Shown: positions 33,172 to 40,377 of the stretch, in pieces | Layout of the letters: the number at the start of each line of letters is the position of its first letter | How positions within the stretch are numbered: position 1 is the first letter of the stretch | Origin: Actinomycetes bacterium | GTDB lineage: Bacteria > Actinomycetota > Actinomycetes > Propionibacteriales > Propionibacteriaceae | Direction of reading: 5' to 3' | Length of the DNA: 57,290 bases | Assembly: GCA_023443125.1 (NCBI GenBank) | Contig: JAEZVO010000044.1 | Location: 1-57,290 of the forward strand | Made by a program: the position numbers and the translations under genes | Notes under the pieces: generated by a model | Database searches by the model: none | The model's input: only the letters and a program-made list of their open reading frames with translations | What the model was told of the DNA's origin: nothing

Positions 33172-33996
33172 ATGACGCAGATGCCACAGCAACCACCGCC
33201 CGGATGGTACCCCGACCCCGCCGGAGGCCCCGGTGAACGTTTCTGGGACGGAGAGGCGTGGTCGCAGGCCACCAGAGAGCAGCAAGCCCCGACGCCGCAG
33301 CAGCCGCCAATGCACCCGCAATCGGGAGGCGCTCCGTACGTCGATCCGAGGCTGCGCGCCCACTCGAGCGGCTACGGGAGCCAGGATAGTTATGGCCCAC
33401 GAGGCGGCTACAACCAGGGCGGCTATGGCGCCCAGAGCGCTGGGTACGGCGTCTCGGGGCAGAGCTATGGCAAGCAGGTTCCCGTGCAGGGCGGCTACGC
33501 GCTGGCCGGGTTCTGGTGGCGCGTGCTCGGTTACATCATTGACAGCATCATCGTTGGCGTGATCAACGCACTGCTCACCGCTGGCTTGAGCACCGGCATA
33601 AACGCCCAGTTGGAACGCTACCTGCTGCAGCTTATCGAGTCGCTCGCCGACCCGACCGTTCCGGAGCCGGAAATCCCGATGAGCCTCATCCAGTCCCTGG
33701 GCACCATGGCGCTGATCACCACCATCATGTGGATTGCGTACCGCACCATCTTGATCGGCACCATGAACGCCACGCTGGGCCAGAAAATCTGCGGCCTTCG
33801 GGTTGCGAAACTGGGAGACGAACAACTCACCCCCGTGGGGTGGAAGGCCGCCATCATCCGAGGCGGCGTCGGAGCCATCATTTACCAGATCGTCGGTTTC
33901 CTGGCGCAGATCACCGTGCTGTTCCTCGACCGCAAGCAGACGCTGCCTGACCTGCTGTCCAAGACCGTTGTCGTCAACACTCGAGAGGCCGTGTAA
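33172..33996 (+). CDS. DUF2510-RDD family membrane protein
   Basis: The 274-aa protein begins with a DUF2510 motif (PPPGWYPDPAGGPGERFWDGEAWSQ), followed by a Gly/Tyr/Gln-rich linker and an RDD domain with about three membrane helices: ALAGFWWRVLGYIIDSIIVGVINALLTAG (containing the R..D pair), LGTMALITTIMWIAYRTI, and AAIIRGGVGAIIYQIVGFLAQITVLF with the closing RKQTLPDLLSKTVVV. RDD proteins are poorly characterised transport-like proteins. The ATG at 33172 fits the protein start; an in-frame ATG lies 12 nt upstream. It is divergent from the kinase. Confidence 0.82.
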   Translation: MTQMPQQPPPGWYPDPAGGPGERFWDGEAWSQATREQQAPTPQQPPMHPQSGGAPYVDPRLRAHSSGYGSQDSYGPRGGYNQGGYGAQSAGYGVSGQSYGKQVPVQGGYALAGFWWRVLGYIIDSIIVGVINALLTAGLSTGINAQLERYLLQLIESLADPTVPEPEIPMSLIQSLGTMALITTIMWIAYRTILIGTMNATLGQKICGLRVAKLGDEQLTPVGWKAAIIRGGVGAIIYQIVGFLAQITVLFLDRKQTLPDLLSKTVVVNTREAV

Positions 33997-36135
33997 GTGA
34001 GCATCGCACATCCGTCGCTCATCGCACTCGCTGACCATTTCGGCATCGCCCGCGATTTCTGGGATTGGAAGGGGCGACACGTCGACATCCCCGCGGAGAC
34101 CATCGTCGCGGTGCTCGCGGCTCTCGACGTCGACGCCAGCACCCCGGAATTGTGCGACGAGGCCCTGCAGCGCATCGAAGCCGAGCGCTGGTACACGGTG
34201 CTGCCGCCGTGCACCGTACTGGAGGAAGGGCACGGCCGCACGATCGAGGTGCACGTCGCTTCCGGCCACGACGTCGAACTCGTTGTCGAGTTGGAACAGG
34301 GAGGCACCCGTCAGGCGTGGCAGGTGGATAACTTCGTCCCCGACCGCGAGGTCGACGGCCAGTGGCGCGGCGAGGCGAGTTTCTGGATTCCAGGCGACCT
34401 CCCGACGGGCTACCACCGCATCGTCGCCACCACCGACGGGGAGCGCCACGAAGCAGCCGCCATCGTGACGCCGCGCTTCGTCGGCTTCCCGCAGAAGATG
34501 CATAACCGGCGGGTGTGGGGGTACGCCACGCAGCTGTACTCCGTCACCTCCGAGCGTTCCTGGGGCGTCGGCGACTTCGCCGACCTGGCAGACCTCATCA
34601 CCTGGTCAGGTGCTGAACAAGGTGCTGACTACACGCTCATCAACCCGCTCCACGCCGCCCAAGTGGTGCCGCCGCTGGAACCGTCGCCCTATCTGCCGAT
34701 GAGCAGGCGATTCCTGAACCCGATCTACATCCGCCCTGAAGAGGTGCCCGAGTATGTGGGCCTCGACGCCGACGCACGCCGCGCCATCGAGGCGCTCCGC
34801 ATCGACGCGCGCCGAGCGGGCGAGAAGTCGGGCGCGGTGGAGCGCAACGACGTGTGGGTGCGCAAACTTGAGGCGCTTCGGCCGCTCTACGAGCTGGGGC
34901 TGCGCCCGGCGCGGCAGATCGCGTTCGACGAGTTTCTGCGTCGCGAAGGCGAGGGCATTCGCCTCTACGGCGTGTGGAGCGCGCTCAGCGTGGAGTTCGG
35001 CCCCATCTGGCATCGCTGGCCCGAGGCGTTCCGCGACGTCGCCTCGCCCGCGGTGGCAGCGTTCGCTGCCGAGCACGCCGACGAGGTGCGCTTCCATCAG
35101 TGGCTGCAGTGGATCGCGCAAGAGCAGGTGAGCCGCGCGCAGACGGCGGCAGAAGAAGCGGGCATGTCGGTCGGCGTCGTGAACGACCTCGCCGTCGGCG
35201 TACACAAGGCCTCCGCGGACACGTGGATGATGCCGGACATGTTCGCCCGCGACATGCACGTCGGGGCCCCGCCGGATGCCTATAACCAGGCCGGGCAAGA
35301 CTGGGGCCAGCCGCCCTGGCGCCCCGACCGGCTCGCCGCGCAGGCCTATCAGCCGTACCGCGAGATGGTGCGCGCGGCGCTGCGACGGGTGGGCGGCGCC
35401 CGCATCGACCACATTCTTGGGTTGTTCCGCTTGTGGTGGGTGCCGCAGGGGCTCGGCCCGCAGCACGGCACCTACGTGCGCTATGACCATGAGGCGATGG
35501 TGGGCATTCTGGCGCTCGAGGCGCAGCGCGCGCAGGCGCTCATCGTCGGTGAAGACCTCGGCACGGTCGAGCCATGGGTGCGCGAATATCTCGCGCAGCG
35601 GGGCATCCTCGGCACGTCGGTGCTGTGGTTCGAGTACGACGCACACGGCGGCCCACTCGACGCGCAGCATTGGCGCGAGTACTGCATGGCGAGTGTCACG
35701 ACGCACGACCTCCCGCCCACGCTCGGCTACCTCAGTGGCGATCACGTGCGGCTGAGGCACCAGCTCGGCCTGCTCACCGAGCCGCTCGACGAGGAACTCC
35801 GCATCGCGGCGTCGGAGCACGACGGCTGGATCGACCTGCTCGTCGCCCGCGGCCTGCTCGATGCGGGCCAGCGCGACCAGCCGGAAGAAGTCATGCTCGC
35901 GCTGCATCGCTTCCTGCGCGAGACGCCGTCGAAGGTGTTGCTCGCCAACCTTGTCGACGCGGTCGGGGAGCGGCGGATGCAAAACCAGCCGGGCACCGTC
36001 GACGAGTACCCCAACTGGCGCGTGCCGCTGGGCGACTCGTCGGGCAAGCCCATCGCGTTGGAGCAGATCTTCGACGCCGCGCTGCCCAAGCGGCTCGCGG
36101 CGGTGATGAACGGCACGGAGGCGCCGCGCGGCTGA
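33997..36135 (+). CDS. malQ: 4-alpha-glucanotransferase (amylomaltase)
   Basis: The 712-aa GH77 enzyme transfers alpha-1,4-glucan chains in maltodextrin/glycogen turnover. An N-terminal domain (1-165) precedes the barrel. Motifs seen: WGVGDFADLADL near 190, ARIDHILGLFRLWWVP (nucleophile Asp, about 470), GEDLGTVEPWVREYL (acid/base Glu, about 512) and TTHDLPPTLGYLSGDH near 567. Length equals the longer actinobacterial MalQ type. Its GTG follows the RDD stop codon with no gap, so the two are translated from one transcript. Confidence 0.95.
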   Translation: MSIAHPSLIALADHFGIARDFWDWKGRHVDIPAETIVAVLAALDVDASTPELCDEALQRIEAERWYTVLPPCTVLEEGHGRTIEVHVASGHDVELVVELEQGGTRQAWQVDNFVPDREVDGQWRGEASFWIPGDLPTGYHRIVATTDGERHEAAAIVTPRFVGFPQKMHNRRVWGYATQLYSVTSERSWGVGDFADLADLITWSGAEQGADYTLINPLHAAQVVPPLEPSPYLPMSRRFLNPIYIRPEEVPEYVGLDADARRAIEALRIDARRAGEKSGAVERNDVWVRKLEALRPLYELGLRPARQIAFDEFLRREGEGIRLYGVWSALSVEFGPIWHRWPEAFRDVASPAVAAFAAEHADEVRFHQWLQWIAQEQVSRAQTAAEEAGMSVGVVNDLAVGVHKASADTWMMPDMFARDMHVGAPPDAYNQAGQDWGQPPWRPDRLAAQAYQPYREMVRAALRRVGGARIDHILGLFRLWWVPQGLGPQHGTYVRYDHEAMVGILALEAQRAQALIVGEDLGTVEPWVREYLAQRGILGTSVLWFEYDAHGGPLDAQHWREYCMASVTTHDLPPTLGYLSGDHVRLRHQLGLLTEPLDEELRIAASEHDGWIDLLVARGLLDAGQRDQPEEVMLALHRFLRETPSKVLLANLVDAVGERRMQNQPGTVDEYPNWRVPLGDSSGKPIALEQIFDAALPKRLAAVMNGTEAPRG

Positions 36136-36150
36136 GCGCGGCGGGTGCTG

Positions 36151-36729
36151 TTAGGCGTCGTCGTGGTGTTCGGCGGCGATCGCTTTCAGGTGGTCGTCGA
36201 CGTCGTCGAGCCTCCCGACGATGTCCCTCCAGGTTGACTCGAACAGCCCAGCGAGCGGGGGCCCGTCATGTCTGGATTCCGCGGCGTGGATGGCGGCGTT
36301 GACCAAGTCGGGGAGCAGTTGGAGGTGCTGGGGAGTTGGCACGTCCACCCAAGTGACGAGGCATTTCCTGCCGTCGATGCGCACGAGCACACCGGCGAGG
36401 TCGGCTTCGTAGTCGCGCAAGTGCGGCTGCGTGGGCGCTTCGGGCGCGGAGGCGCCGTCGAGGATGCTGCGAATACCCGGTGGGAGGTCGAGGCCGGACT
36501 CGCTGGCAAGGTATCGGCTGAGCGTTTCGCGCGCAGTGATGAGGCCGTAGTTGATCGCTTTGCGGATGCACGCGGAGGTGTTTTCGTGGAACGGCCCGTC
36601 GACGTGCACCTCGACGAGCGACAGGGCGCCATCCACCGTCGCGGTGGCGTGACCGCAGAGCCCTTCGAAGCGTCGATCAGTGAACCGGGCGAGGCCATCC
36701 GACGGGGTCTGCTCGCGTGTGTCCGTCAT
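36151..36729 (-). CDS. YbaB/EbfC-like protein of a WXG-type cluster (1)
   Basis: The 192-aa protein has a segment GHATATVDGALSLVEVHVDGPFHENTSACIRKAINYGLITARE that fits the beta-hairpin and helix of YbaB/EbfC nucleoid proteins. The C-terminal half (LAGVLVRIDGRKCLVTWVDVPTPQHLQLLPDLVNAAIHAA) could be a second small domain. Such proteins often flank type VII secretion substrates in actinobacteria. It is downstream of and parallel to a second YbaB-like gene; both have TTGAATCT five nt before their ATG. Convergent with malQ, 15 nt away. Assignment by pattern only. Confidence 0.55.
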   Translation of the reverse strand: MTDTREQTPSDGLARFTDRRFEGLCGHATATVDGALSLVEVHVDGPFHENTSACIRKAINYGLITARETLSRYLASESGLDLPPGIRSILDGASAPEAPTQPHLRDYEADLAGVLVRIDGRKCLVTWVDVPTPQHLQLLPDLVNAAIHAAESRHDGPPLAGLFESTWRDIVGRLDDVDDHLKAIAAEHHDDA

Positions 36730-36734
36730 ACATG

Positions 36735-36742
36735 AGATTCAA
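36735..36742 (-). promoter_or_regulatory. TTGAATCT box before YbaB-like gene 1
   Basis: Minus-strand TTGAATCT, 5 nt before the ATG. The identical octamer sits at the same distance from the other YbaB-like gene (37397-37404). It may contain the -10 (GAATCT). Confidence 0.4.
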
Positions 36743-36782
36743 CCACGCCCAGCTGGTTTGCACAGGAGATCGCGGGAAGTCG

Positions 36783-37391
36783 CTACTCGGAGCGGATGTC
36801 GTTGTCTACTTCCGTGAGGCGGTCGTTGATGATGTCGAGTTCGGCCTGGATGGAGTTGAGCGAGGCCGAGAACTCGTCGAACGTGGCTTGGATGTTGGTG
36901 TCGAGTTCTGTTACTTCGTTACCGCCTCGGGCGTCGGCGAGTGCGGCTGAGATGGCGTGCGGCACGGCGGCGAGCGTGGCTTCCTCGAGATCAGGGAGGA
37001 ACAGCTCGACGAGCTCCATTGTGTTGGCATCGACAGTAGCGACGAGCATGCCTTCGAGCGCTTCGGCTCGGTGAAGCTCCTGGTCGCGCACGGGTTCGTC
37101 GAACTCTTGCACCTCGGCGAGCACGTCGTCGGGGACGCTCCCGCTGGTGGCGATGTACCGCTGTGCGGCCGCATTGCTTTGCTGCAACGCCTGGTTACAG
37201 GCGGCCACGATGTCGGAGGCAGCGGTGGCGGGTGCATCGTCGGTGCCAGGGGTGAGCGCGACGATGGCCCCCGCCCCGTCGACGGTCACGGAAGCTCCCC
37301 TGGGCCCATGCCCGACGTACTGCGCTTCGGCGAGTTTGAGGAGTTCAGCGACTTCCGGGCGATTGAAGGTTTCGTCCCATTCGGCATCCAT
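36783..37391 (-). CDS. YbaB/EbfC-like protein with coiled-coil tail (2)
   Basis: The 202-aa protein has a YbaB-like core near its N-terminus (YVGHGPRGASVTVDGAGAIVALTPGTDDAPATAASDIVAACNQALQQS), a second alpha/beta stretch (EGMLVATVDANTMELVELFLP), and a heptad-rich C-terminus (ATFDEFSASLNSIQAELDIINDRLTEVDNDI) that should form a coiled coil. It is divergent from the EspC-like gene with 71 nt between start codons. A DNA-binding or chaperone-like role for the cluster is conjecture. Confidence 0.55.
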   Translation of the reverse strand: MDAEWDETFNRPEVAELLKLAEAQYVGHGPRGASVTVDGAGAIVALTPGTDDAPATAASDIVAACNQALQQSNAAAQRYIATSGSVPDDVLAEVQEFDEPVRDQELHRAEALEGMLVATVDANTMELVELFLPDLEEATLAAVPHAISAALADARGGNEVTELDTNIQATFDEFSASLNSIQAELDIINDRLTEVDNDIRSE

Positions 37392-37396
37392 GTCAC

Positions 37397-37404
37397 AGAT
37401 TCAA
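37397..37404 (-). promoter_or_regulatory. TTGAATCT box before YbaB-like gene 2
   Basis: Minus-strand TTGAATCT, 5 nt before the ATG at 37391; identical to 36735-36742. Confidence 0.4.
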
Positions 37405-37449
37405 GCACATTGGTGGGGCGAAGCGGCGGGAGTTGCACCCCTCGGCCTT

Positions 37450-37455
37450 TAGTGT
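37450..37455 (+). promoter_or_regulatory. -10 box of the EspC-like gene (leaderless type)
   Basis: TAGTGT, 7 nt before the GTG at 37463. Confidence 0.6.
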
Positions 37456-37462
37456 TGCAGAC

Positions 37463-37780
37463 GTGACTGATTTCAAGGTGGTTGCCGACGAACTCGACCA
37501 GGCGTCGGAAAGTTTTCAGCAAAACAGCAGTGCCGCGCAGACGCTCACAGGAGCGCTCTCGTCGATCTCTCTGGGGGCGGGTGATTTCGGGCGCATGCCT
37601 GGCCAGGGCGGTCTCTATCTCGCCTACCGCGCGAACCAGAGTGAGTGCATGAAGACGCTGCGTGAGGTCAGCAATTCCTTGAAGGAAGTGTCGACCGGGC
37701 TCAGCGAAACGTCGAATACGTACGCCGACATGGAGCGGCAAGCCGTCGAACTGTCCCAGCGATACTTCTCGGAGATCTGA
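37463..37780 (+). CDS. EspC/WXG100-like small helical protein
   Basis: The 105-aa protein is predicted as a helical hairpin: ADELDQASESFQQNSSAAQTLTGALSSI, a glycine turn (LGAGDFGRMPGQGGLY), then a long second helix MKTLREVSNSLKEVSTGLSETSNTYADMERQAVELSQRYF. Size and shape fit the ESX-associated EspC/DUF2580 group of type VII secretion substrates. There is no canonical WxG; the turn has GRMPGQGG. It ends in an overlap with the next gene (shared A of TGATG), so the two are probably made and perhaps secreted as partners. Confidence 0.65.
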   Translation: MTDFKVVADELDQASESFQQNSSAAQTLTGALSSISLGAGDFGRMPGQGGLYLAYRANQSECMKTLREVSNSLKEVSTGLSETSNTYADMERQAVELSQRYFSEI

Positions 37781-39204
37781 TGTCGGTACACACACAGCAA
37801 GTCTCGTCCGCATTCACTGCCCCCGCGCCAGTGCAGGGGGCCATGGCCGCCGCTCGCATGGGGGTCACTACCGCCACCAAGCTCGTCGTCGGTCAGCCGG
37901 AGAAGCTGCAGGGCGCGGCGCCGATGTTTGAAACCATCGGCGGCCAGGTGTCGCAGCTCGCCAGCCAGGCGCGCAGTAACGCGTCGGGGATTGCTAGCTG
38001 GGACGGTCAGGCCCGCGACGCGTTCAACAACAAGGTGGAACGCATCGGTTCGCAGCTCGACAGCTTGGAGCCGGCGTTTTCGCAGATCACCCAGCTGTTG
38101 AACCAGGCCGCCAACACGAGTATTCAGGCCGCGAATTCGATTGCGACGCTGGTGCGCTCCGTCGTGACGGCCGTCACCACCGCGTACCACACGGCGAAGG
38201 CCGCCGCGATCAAGACGTTGGGGGCCGCGCTCGCGAAGTGGCTCGCGTGGGCAGTCCAGCAGGCCGCACGGCTGCTGCAGATGGTGATTCAGATGGCCAA
38301 CAACGCGGCGAAGATTCTCGACGCCATCGGGAAGACCATCGACCGCGTGAAAGACATCGCCCGCAGTGCCGGCGAGCGATTGCTTGATCTGTGCCGAAAC
38401 CTTGGGCTGCCTGAGAAGGCGCGCAAGCTCGCAGACGTCGCCTTGAACAAGGGCAAGGAGATCTGGGAGAGCGCCGAGGGCAAGTACAGCGAGGACGAGG
38501 AGTTCCGTCCGGGCGAGGGTGGACGTCGCGGACGATGGGACGAGGGCTCGTTCGGCGACCACGACGACCTGAAGGACCACAAGCCCACCTCTCCGGATGT
38601 CAAGGTCAAGCTGGCGGAGGGCGAGAAGAACTTCGGCCTGCACGGCGAAGGCGAGCTCCGGGGCGAACACGATCTTGGGGATGGGAACACCATCTCCGGT
38701 GGTGTCAAGGGCGAGGCCGGGGTGCTGATGGCCGACGGCAGCGTGTACGCGGGCAACAAGGGCATTGGCGCTGAGGGGTCGGTGTTCAGCGGCGTGCGTG
38801 CGTCTGCAGACGGCAGTGTCAGCACGCTGGGTGGGCACGCCTCGGCGACTGCGGAAGGCACCGCGTCGGCTGGGGCTGGCGTTGAGGGTAATGCCGCGGT
38901 CGGGCGCGACGGCGCGCAGGTGAAGGCTGAGGCGTTCGCGGGTGCGAAGGCCGAGGGCTCCGTCGGGGGCGAGGTTGCCGGTGTGGGTTCCACCGTGAAG
39001 GGCGAGGCCTGGGCAGGTGTTGGCGCCGAAGTGGATGCCAAAGCGAAGTGGGACGATGGGAAGCTGCAGCTTGGCCTCGGCGTCGGTGCGGGCGTCGGCG
39101 TGGGCGGCAAGGTTGGTGCAGAGATCACCATCGAGCCGGCCAAGACGGTGGACGCTGTGAAGTCGGCGGGCGGCGCCGTCGTCGACTACTTCAAGGGCAA
39201 GTAG
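37780..39204 (+). CDS. WXG-containing putative type VII secreted protein with Gly/Ala-rich repetitive tail
   Basis: The 474-aa protein has three parts. Residues 1-115 form a helical WXG-like domain with ASGIASWDGQARDAFNNKV, i.e. a WDG turn. Residues 115-215 are amphipathic helix (VVTAVTTAYHTAKAAAIKTLGAALAKWLAWAVQQAARLL). From about 265 to the end runs a beta-rich, Gly/Ala/Val/Glu tail built of short units such as GEGELRGEHDLG, GVKGEAGVLMADG, AEGTASAGAGVEGNAAVG, VKGEAWAGVGAEVDAKAKWDDG and LGLGVGAGVGVGGKVGAEITIEP. No enzymatic or toxin motif is visible. Possible roles are surface fibre, pore or scaffold. Confidence 0.65.
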   Translation: MSVHTQQVSSAFTAPAPVQGAMAAARMGVTTATKLVVGQPEKLQGAAPMFETIGGQVSQLASQARSNASGIASWDGQARDAFNNKVERIGSQLDSLEPAFSQITQLLNQAANTSIQAANSIATLVRSVVTAVTTAYHTAKAAAIKTLGAALAKWLAWAVQQAARLLQMVIQMANNAAKILDAIGKTIDRVKDIARSAGERLLDLCRNLGLPEKARKLADVALNKGKEIWESAEGKYSEDEEFRPGEGGRRGRWDEGSFGDHDDLKDHKPTSPDVKVKLAEGEKNFGLHGEGELRGEHDLGDGNTISGGVKGEAGVLMADGSVYAGNKGIGAEGSVFSGVRASADGSVSTLGGHASATAEGTASAGAGVEGNAAVGRDGAQVKAEAFAGAKAEGSVGGEVAGVGSTVKGEAWAGVGAEVDAKAKWDDGKLQLGLGVGAGVGVGGKVGAEITIEPAKTVDAVKSAGGAVVDYFKGK

Positions 39205-39214
39205 GGTGTGAACG

Positions 39215-39670
39215 ATGAGTGACACAATCGAGTTTCAGCTCCCCAACGCGCTGTGGGAGCCGGCGCAGCCCGAGGCTGGTCAGATTTTCAACGCGATGCG
39301 GGTAGGGGAGTTCCAGTACTTCCGACCCAACCTCAGTGGCGACATGGCGGAGCTTCAGCCCGAGGCATCCCTCGAGGATGCCGTGGCGAACGTCAGCCAA
39401 CGCCTGCAGACGCTAGATCCGTCGGCGCAGGTGGTGAAGCGCTCGGTCGACGAGGCCGAGGGCTCCGCGCTGCAGCAGGTGGATCTGAGCGTGCAGGTGG
39501 CGCCCGATGTTCGTCGCAGCATCTCGCAGGCCCAGGTATTCACGGTGTTGGAGGACGAGGAGTCCGACCGACGTATGGTGCTGTGTCTGATGCTCACCGC
39601 CGAAAGCGACACCCTCGACGACTACCTCGAAGACTTCCAAGCCTTCGTCCAGAGCGTCCACGCTGCCTGA
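39215..39670 (+). CDS. Small alpha/beta protein closing the WXG-type operon
   Basis: The 151-aa protein begins MSDTIEFQLPNALWEPAQP and has a central amphipathic helix (LEDAVANVSQRLQTLD), beta-rich segments (QQVDLSVQVAPDVRR, AQVFTVLEDEESDRRMVLCLMLTA) and a final helix LDDYLEDFQAFVQSVH. The layout recalls Mog1/PsbP-like folds (LpqN, DUF1795), a guess from pattern only. No signal peptide, so it stays in the cytoplasm; a chaperone or immunity partner for the upstream secreted candidate is an inference. It starts 10 nt after the upstream stop. Confidence 0.5.
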   Translation: MSDTIEFQLPNALWEPAQPEAGQIFNAMRVGEFQYFRPNLSGDMAELQPEASLEDAVANVSQRLQTLDPSAQVVKRSVDEAEGSALQQVDLSVQVAPDVRRSISQAQVFTVLEDEESDRRMVLCLMLTAESDTLDDYLEDFQAFVQSVHAA

Positions 39671-39681
39671 GCGGTGCGCTC

Positions 39682-39822
39682 CGGGTGGTTGAGCGCCACT
39701 CGAGCTCCCGGTGGTTGAGTAGGCGGCGTATCGAAACCACATCGGCAGATGATTTCGACTCGCGGGCTACGCCCGCGGCTCAATCATCGGAATGAGTGGC
39801 GTATCGAAACCACACCCGTCCC
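39682..39822. repeat. GGTTGAGTAG-type repeat cluster 3a
   Basis: Two GGTGGTTGAG motifs, GTATCGAAACCACA ends, and one 41-nt hairpin. Part of a 700-nt stretch between convergent genes with no coding sequence. Confidence 0.8.
39748..39788. repeat. 41-nt hairpin repeat, copy 2
   Basis: GATGATTTCGACTCGCGGGC, TACG turn, CCCGCGGCTCAATCATC. Identical in length to copies at 28183, 40120 and 40318. Confidence 0.8.
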
Positions 39823-39830
39823 TCGGTCAG

Positions 39831-39909
39831 CTAACCCGATATCCACATTCGTTTGTAAAAACCGGGCACAATCGGCCTGTATAGCAAACGCGTGTGGATA
39901 TCGGGTTAG
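39831..39909. repeat. 79-bp hairpin element (25-29-25), copy 2
   Basis: Arms 39831-39855 and 39885-39909 match at 23 of 25 positions; 29-nt loop. Same geometry as copies at 28253 and 47917. Confidence 0.85.
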
Positions 39910-40119
39910 CTTTCCGTTCGTAGGCAACTCGATACAGCGACTGCGTCGCTTACTCGATGGTCGGGGCCCCGGTGGTTGAGCCGCCCCGCTCCGGTGGTTG
40001 AGTAGCGGCGAAGCCGCGTATCGAAACCCCGCCCGCTCCCGGTGGTTGAGTAGGCGGCGTATCGAAACCCCGCCCGCTCCCGGTGGTTGAGTAGGCGGCG
40101 TATCGCAACCACATCGGCA

Positions 40120-40160
40120 GATGATTTCGACTCGCGGGCTACGCCCGCGGCTCAATCATC
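40120..40160. repeat. 41-nt hairpin repeat, copy 3
   Basis: Same sequence as copy 2, including the TACG turn. Confidence 0.8.
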
Positions 40161-40317
40161 GGAACGAGTGGCGTATCGAAACTCCCTCGCTGCATCTCGA
40201 TACGGCGACTTCGTCGCCTACTCGATGGTCGGGGTGGTCGCTCCCGGTGATTGGGTCCCCCCTCGCTCCCGGTGGTTGAGTAGCGAGCGGAGCTCGCGTA
40301 TCGAAACCACATCGCCA

Positions 40318-40358
40318 CATGATTCCACCTCGCGGGCTACGCCCGCGGCTCAATCATC
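40318..40358. repeat. 41-nt hairpin repeat, copy 4
   Basis: Diverged left arm (ATGATTCCACC) but identical middle and right arm, ending AATCATC. Confidence 0.75.
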
Positions 40359-40377
40359 AAAGCACGGGTTGCAGACC

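Larger units (their letters stand above)
39925..40363. repeat. GGTTGAGTAG-type repeat cluster 3b
   Basis: The densest cluster: about eight units in both orientations. Cores include GCGGCGAAGCCGC, AGGCGGCG and GCGAGCGGAGCTCGC. Contains two further 41-nt hairpins (40120-40160, 40318-40358). Nothing else is visible between 39671 and pncB. Confidence 0.85.

Noticed and set aside
37780..39204. C-terminal toxin domain in the WXG protein
   Set aside because: I looked for nuclease, ADP-ribosyltransferase, NADase and deaminase motifs in the tail and saw none; it is low-complexity Gly/Ala-rich sequence.
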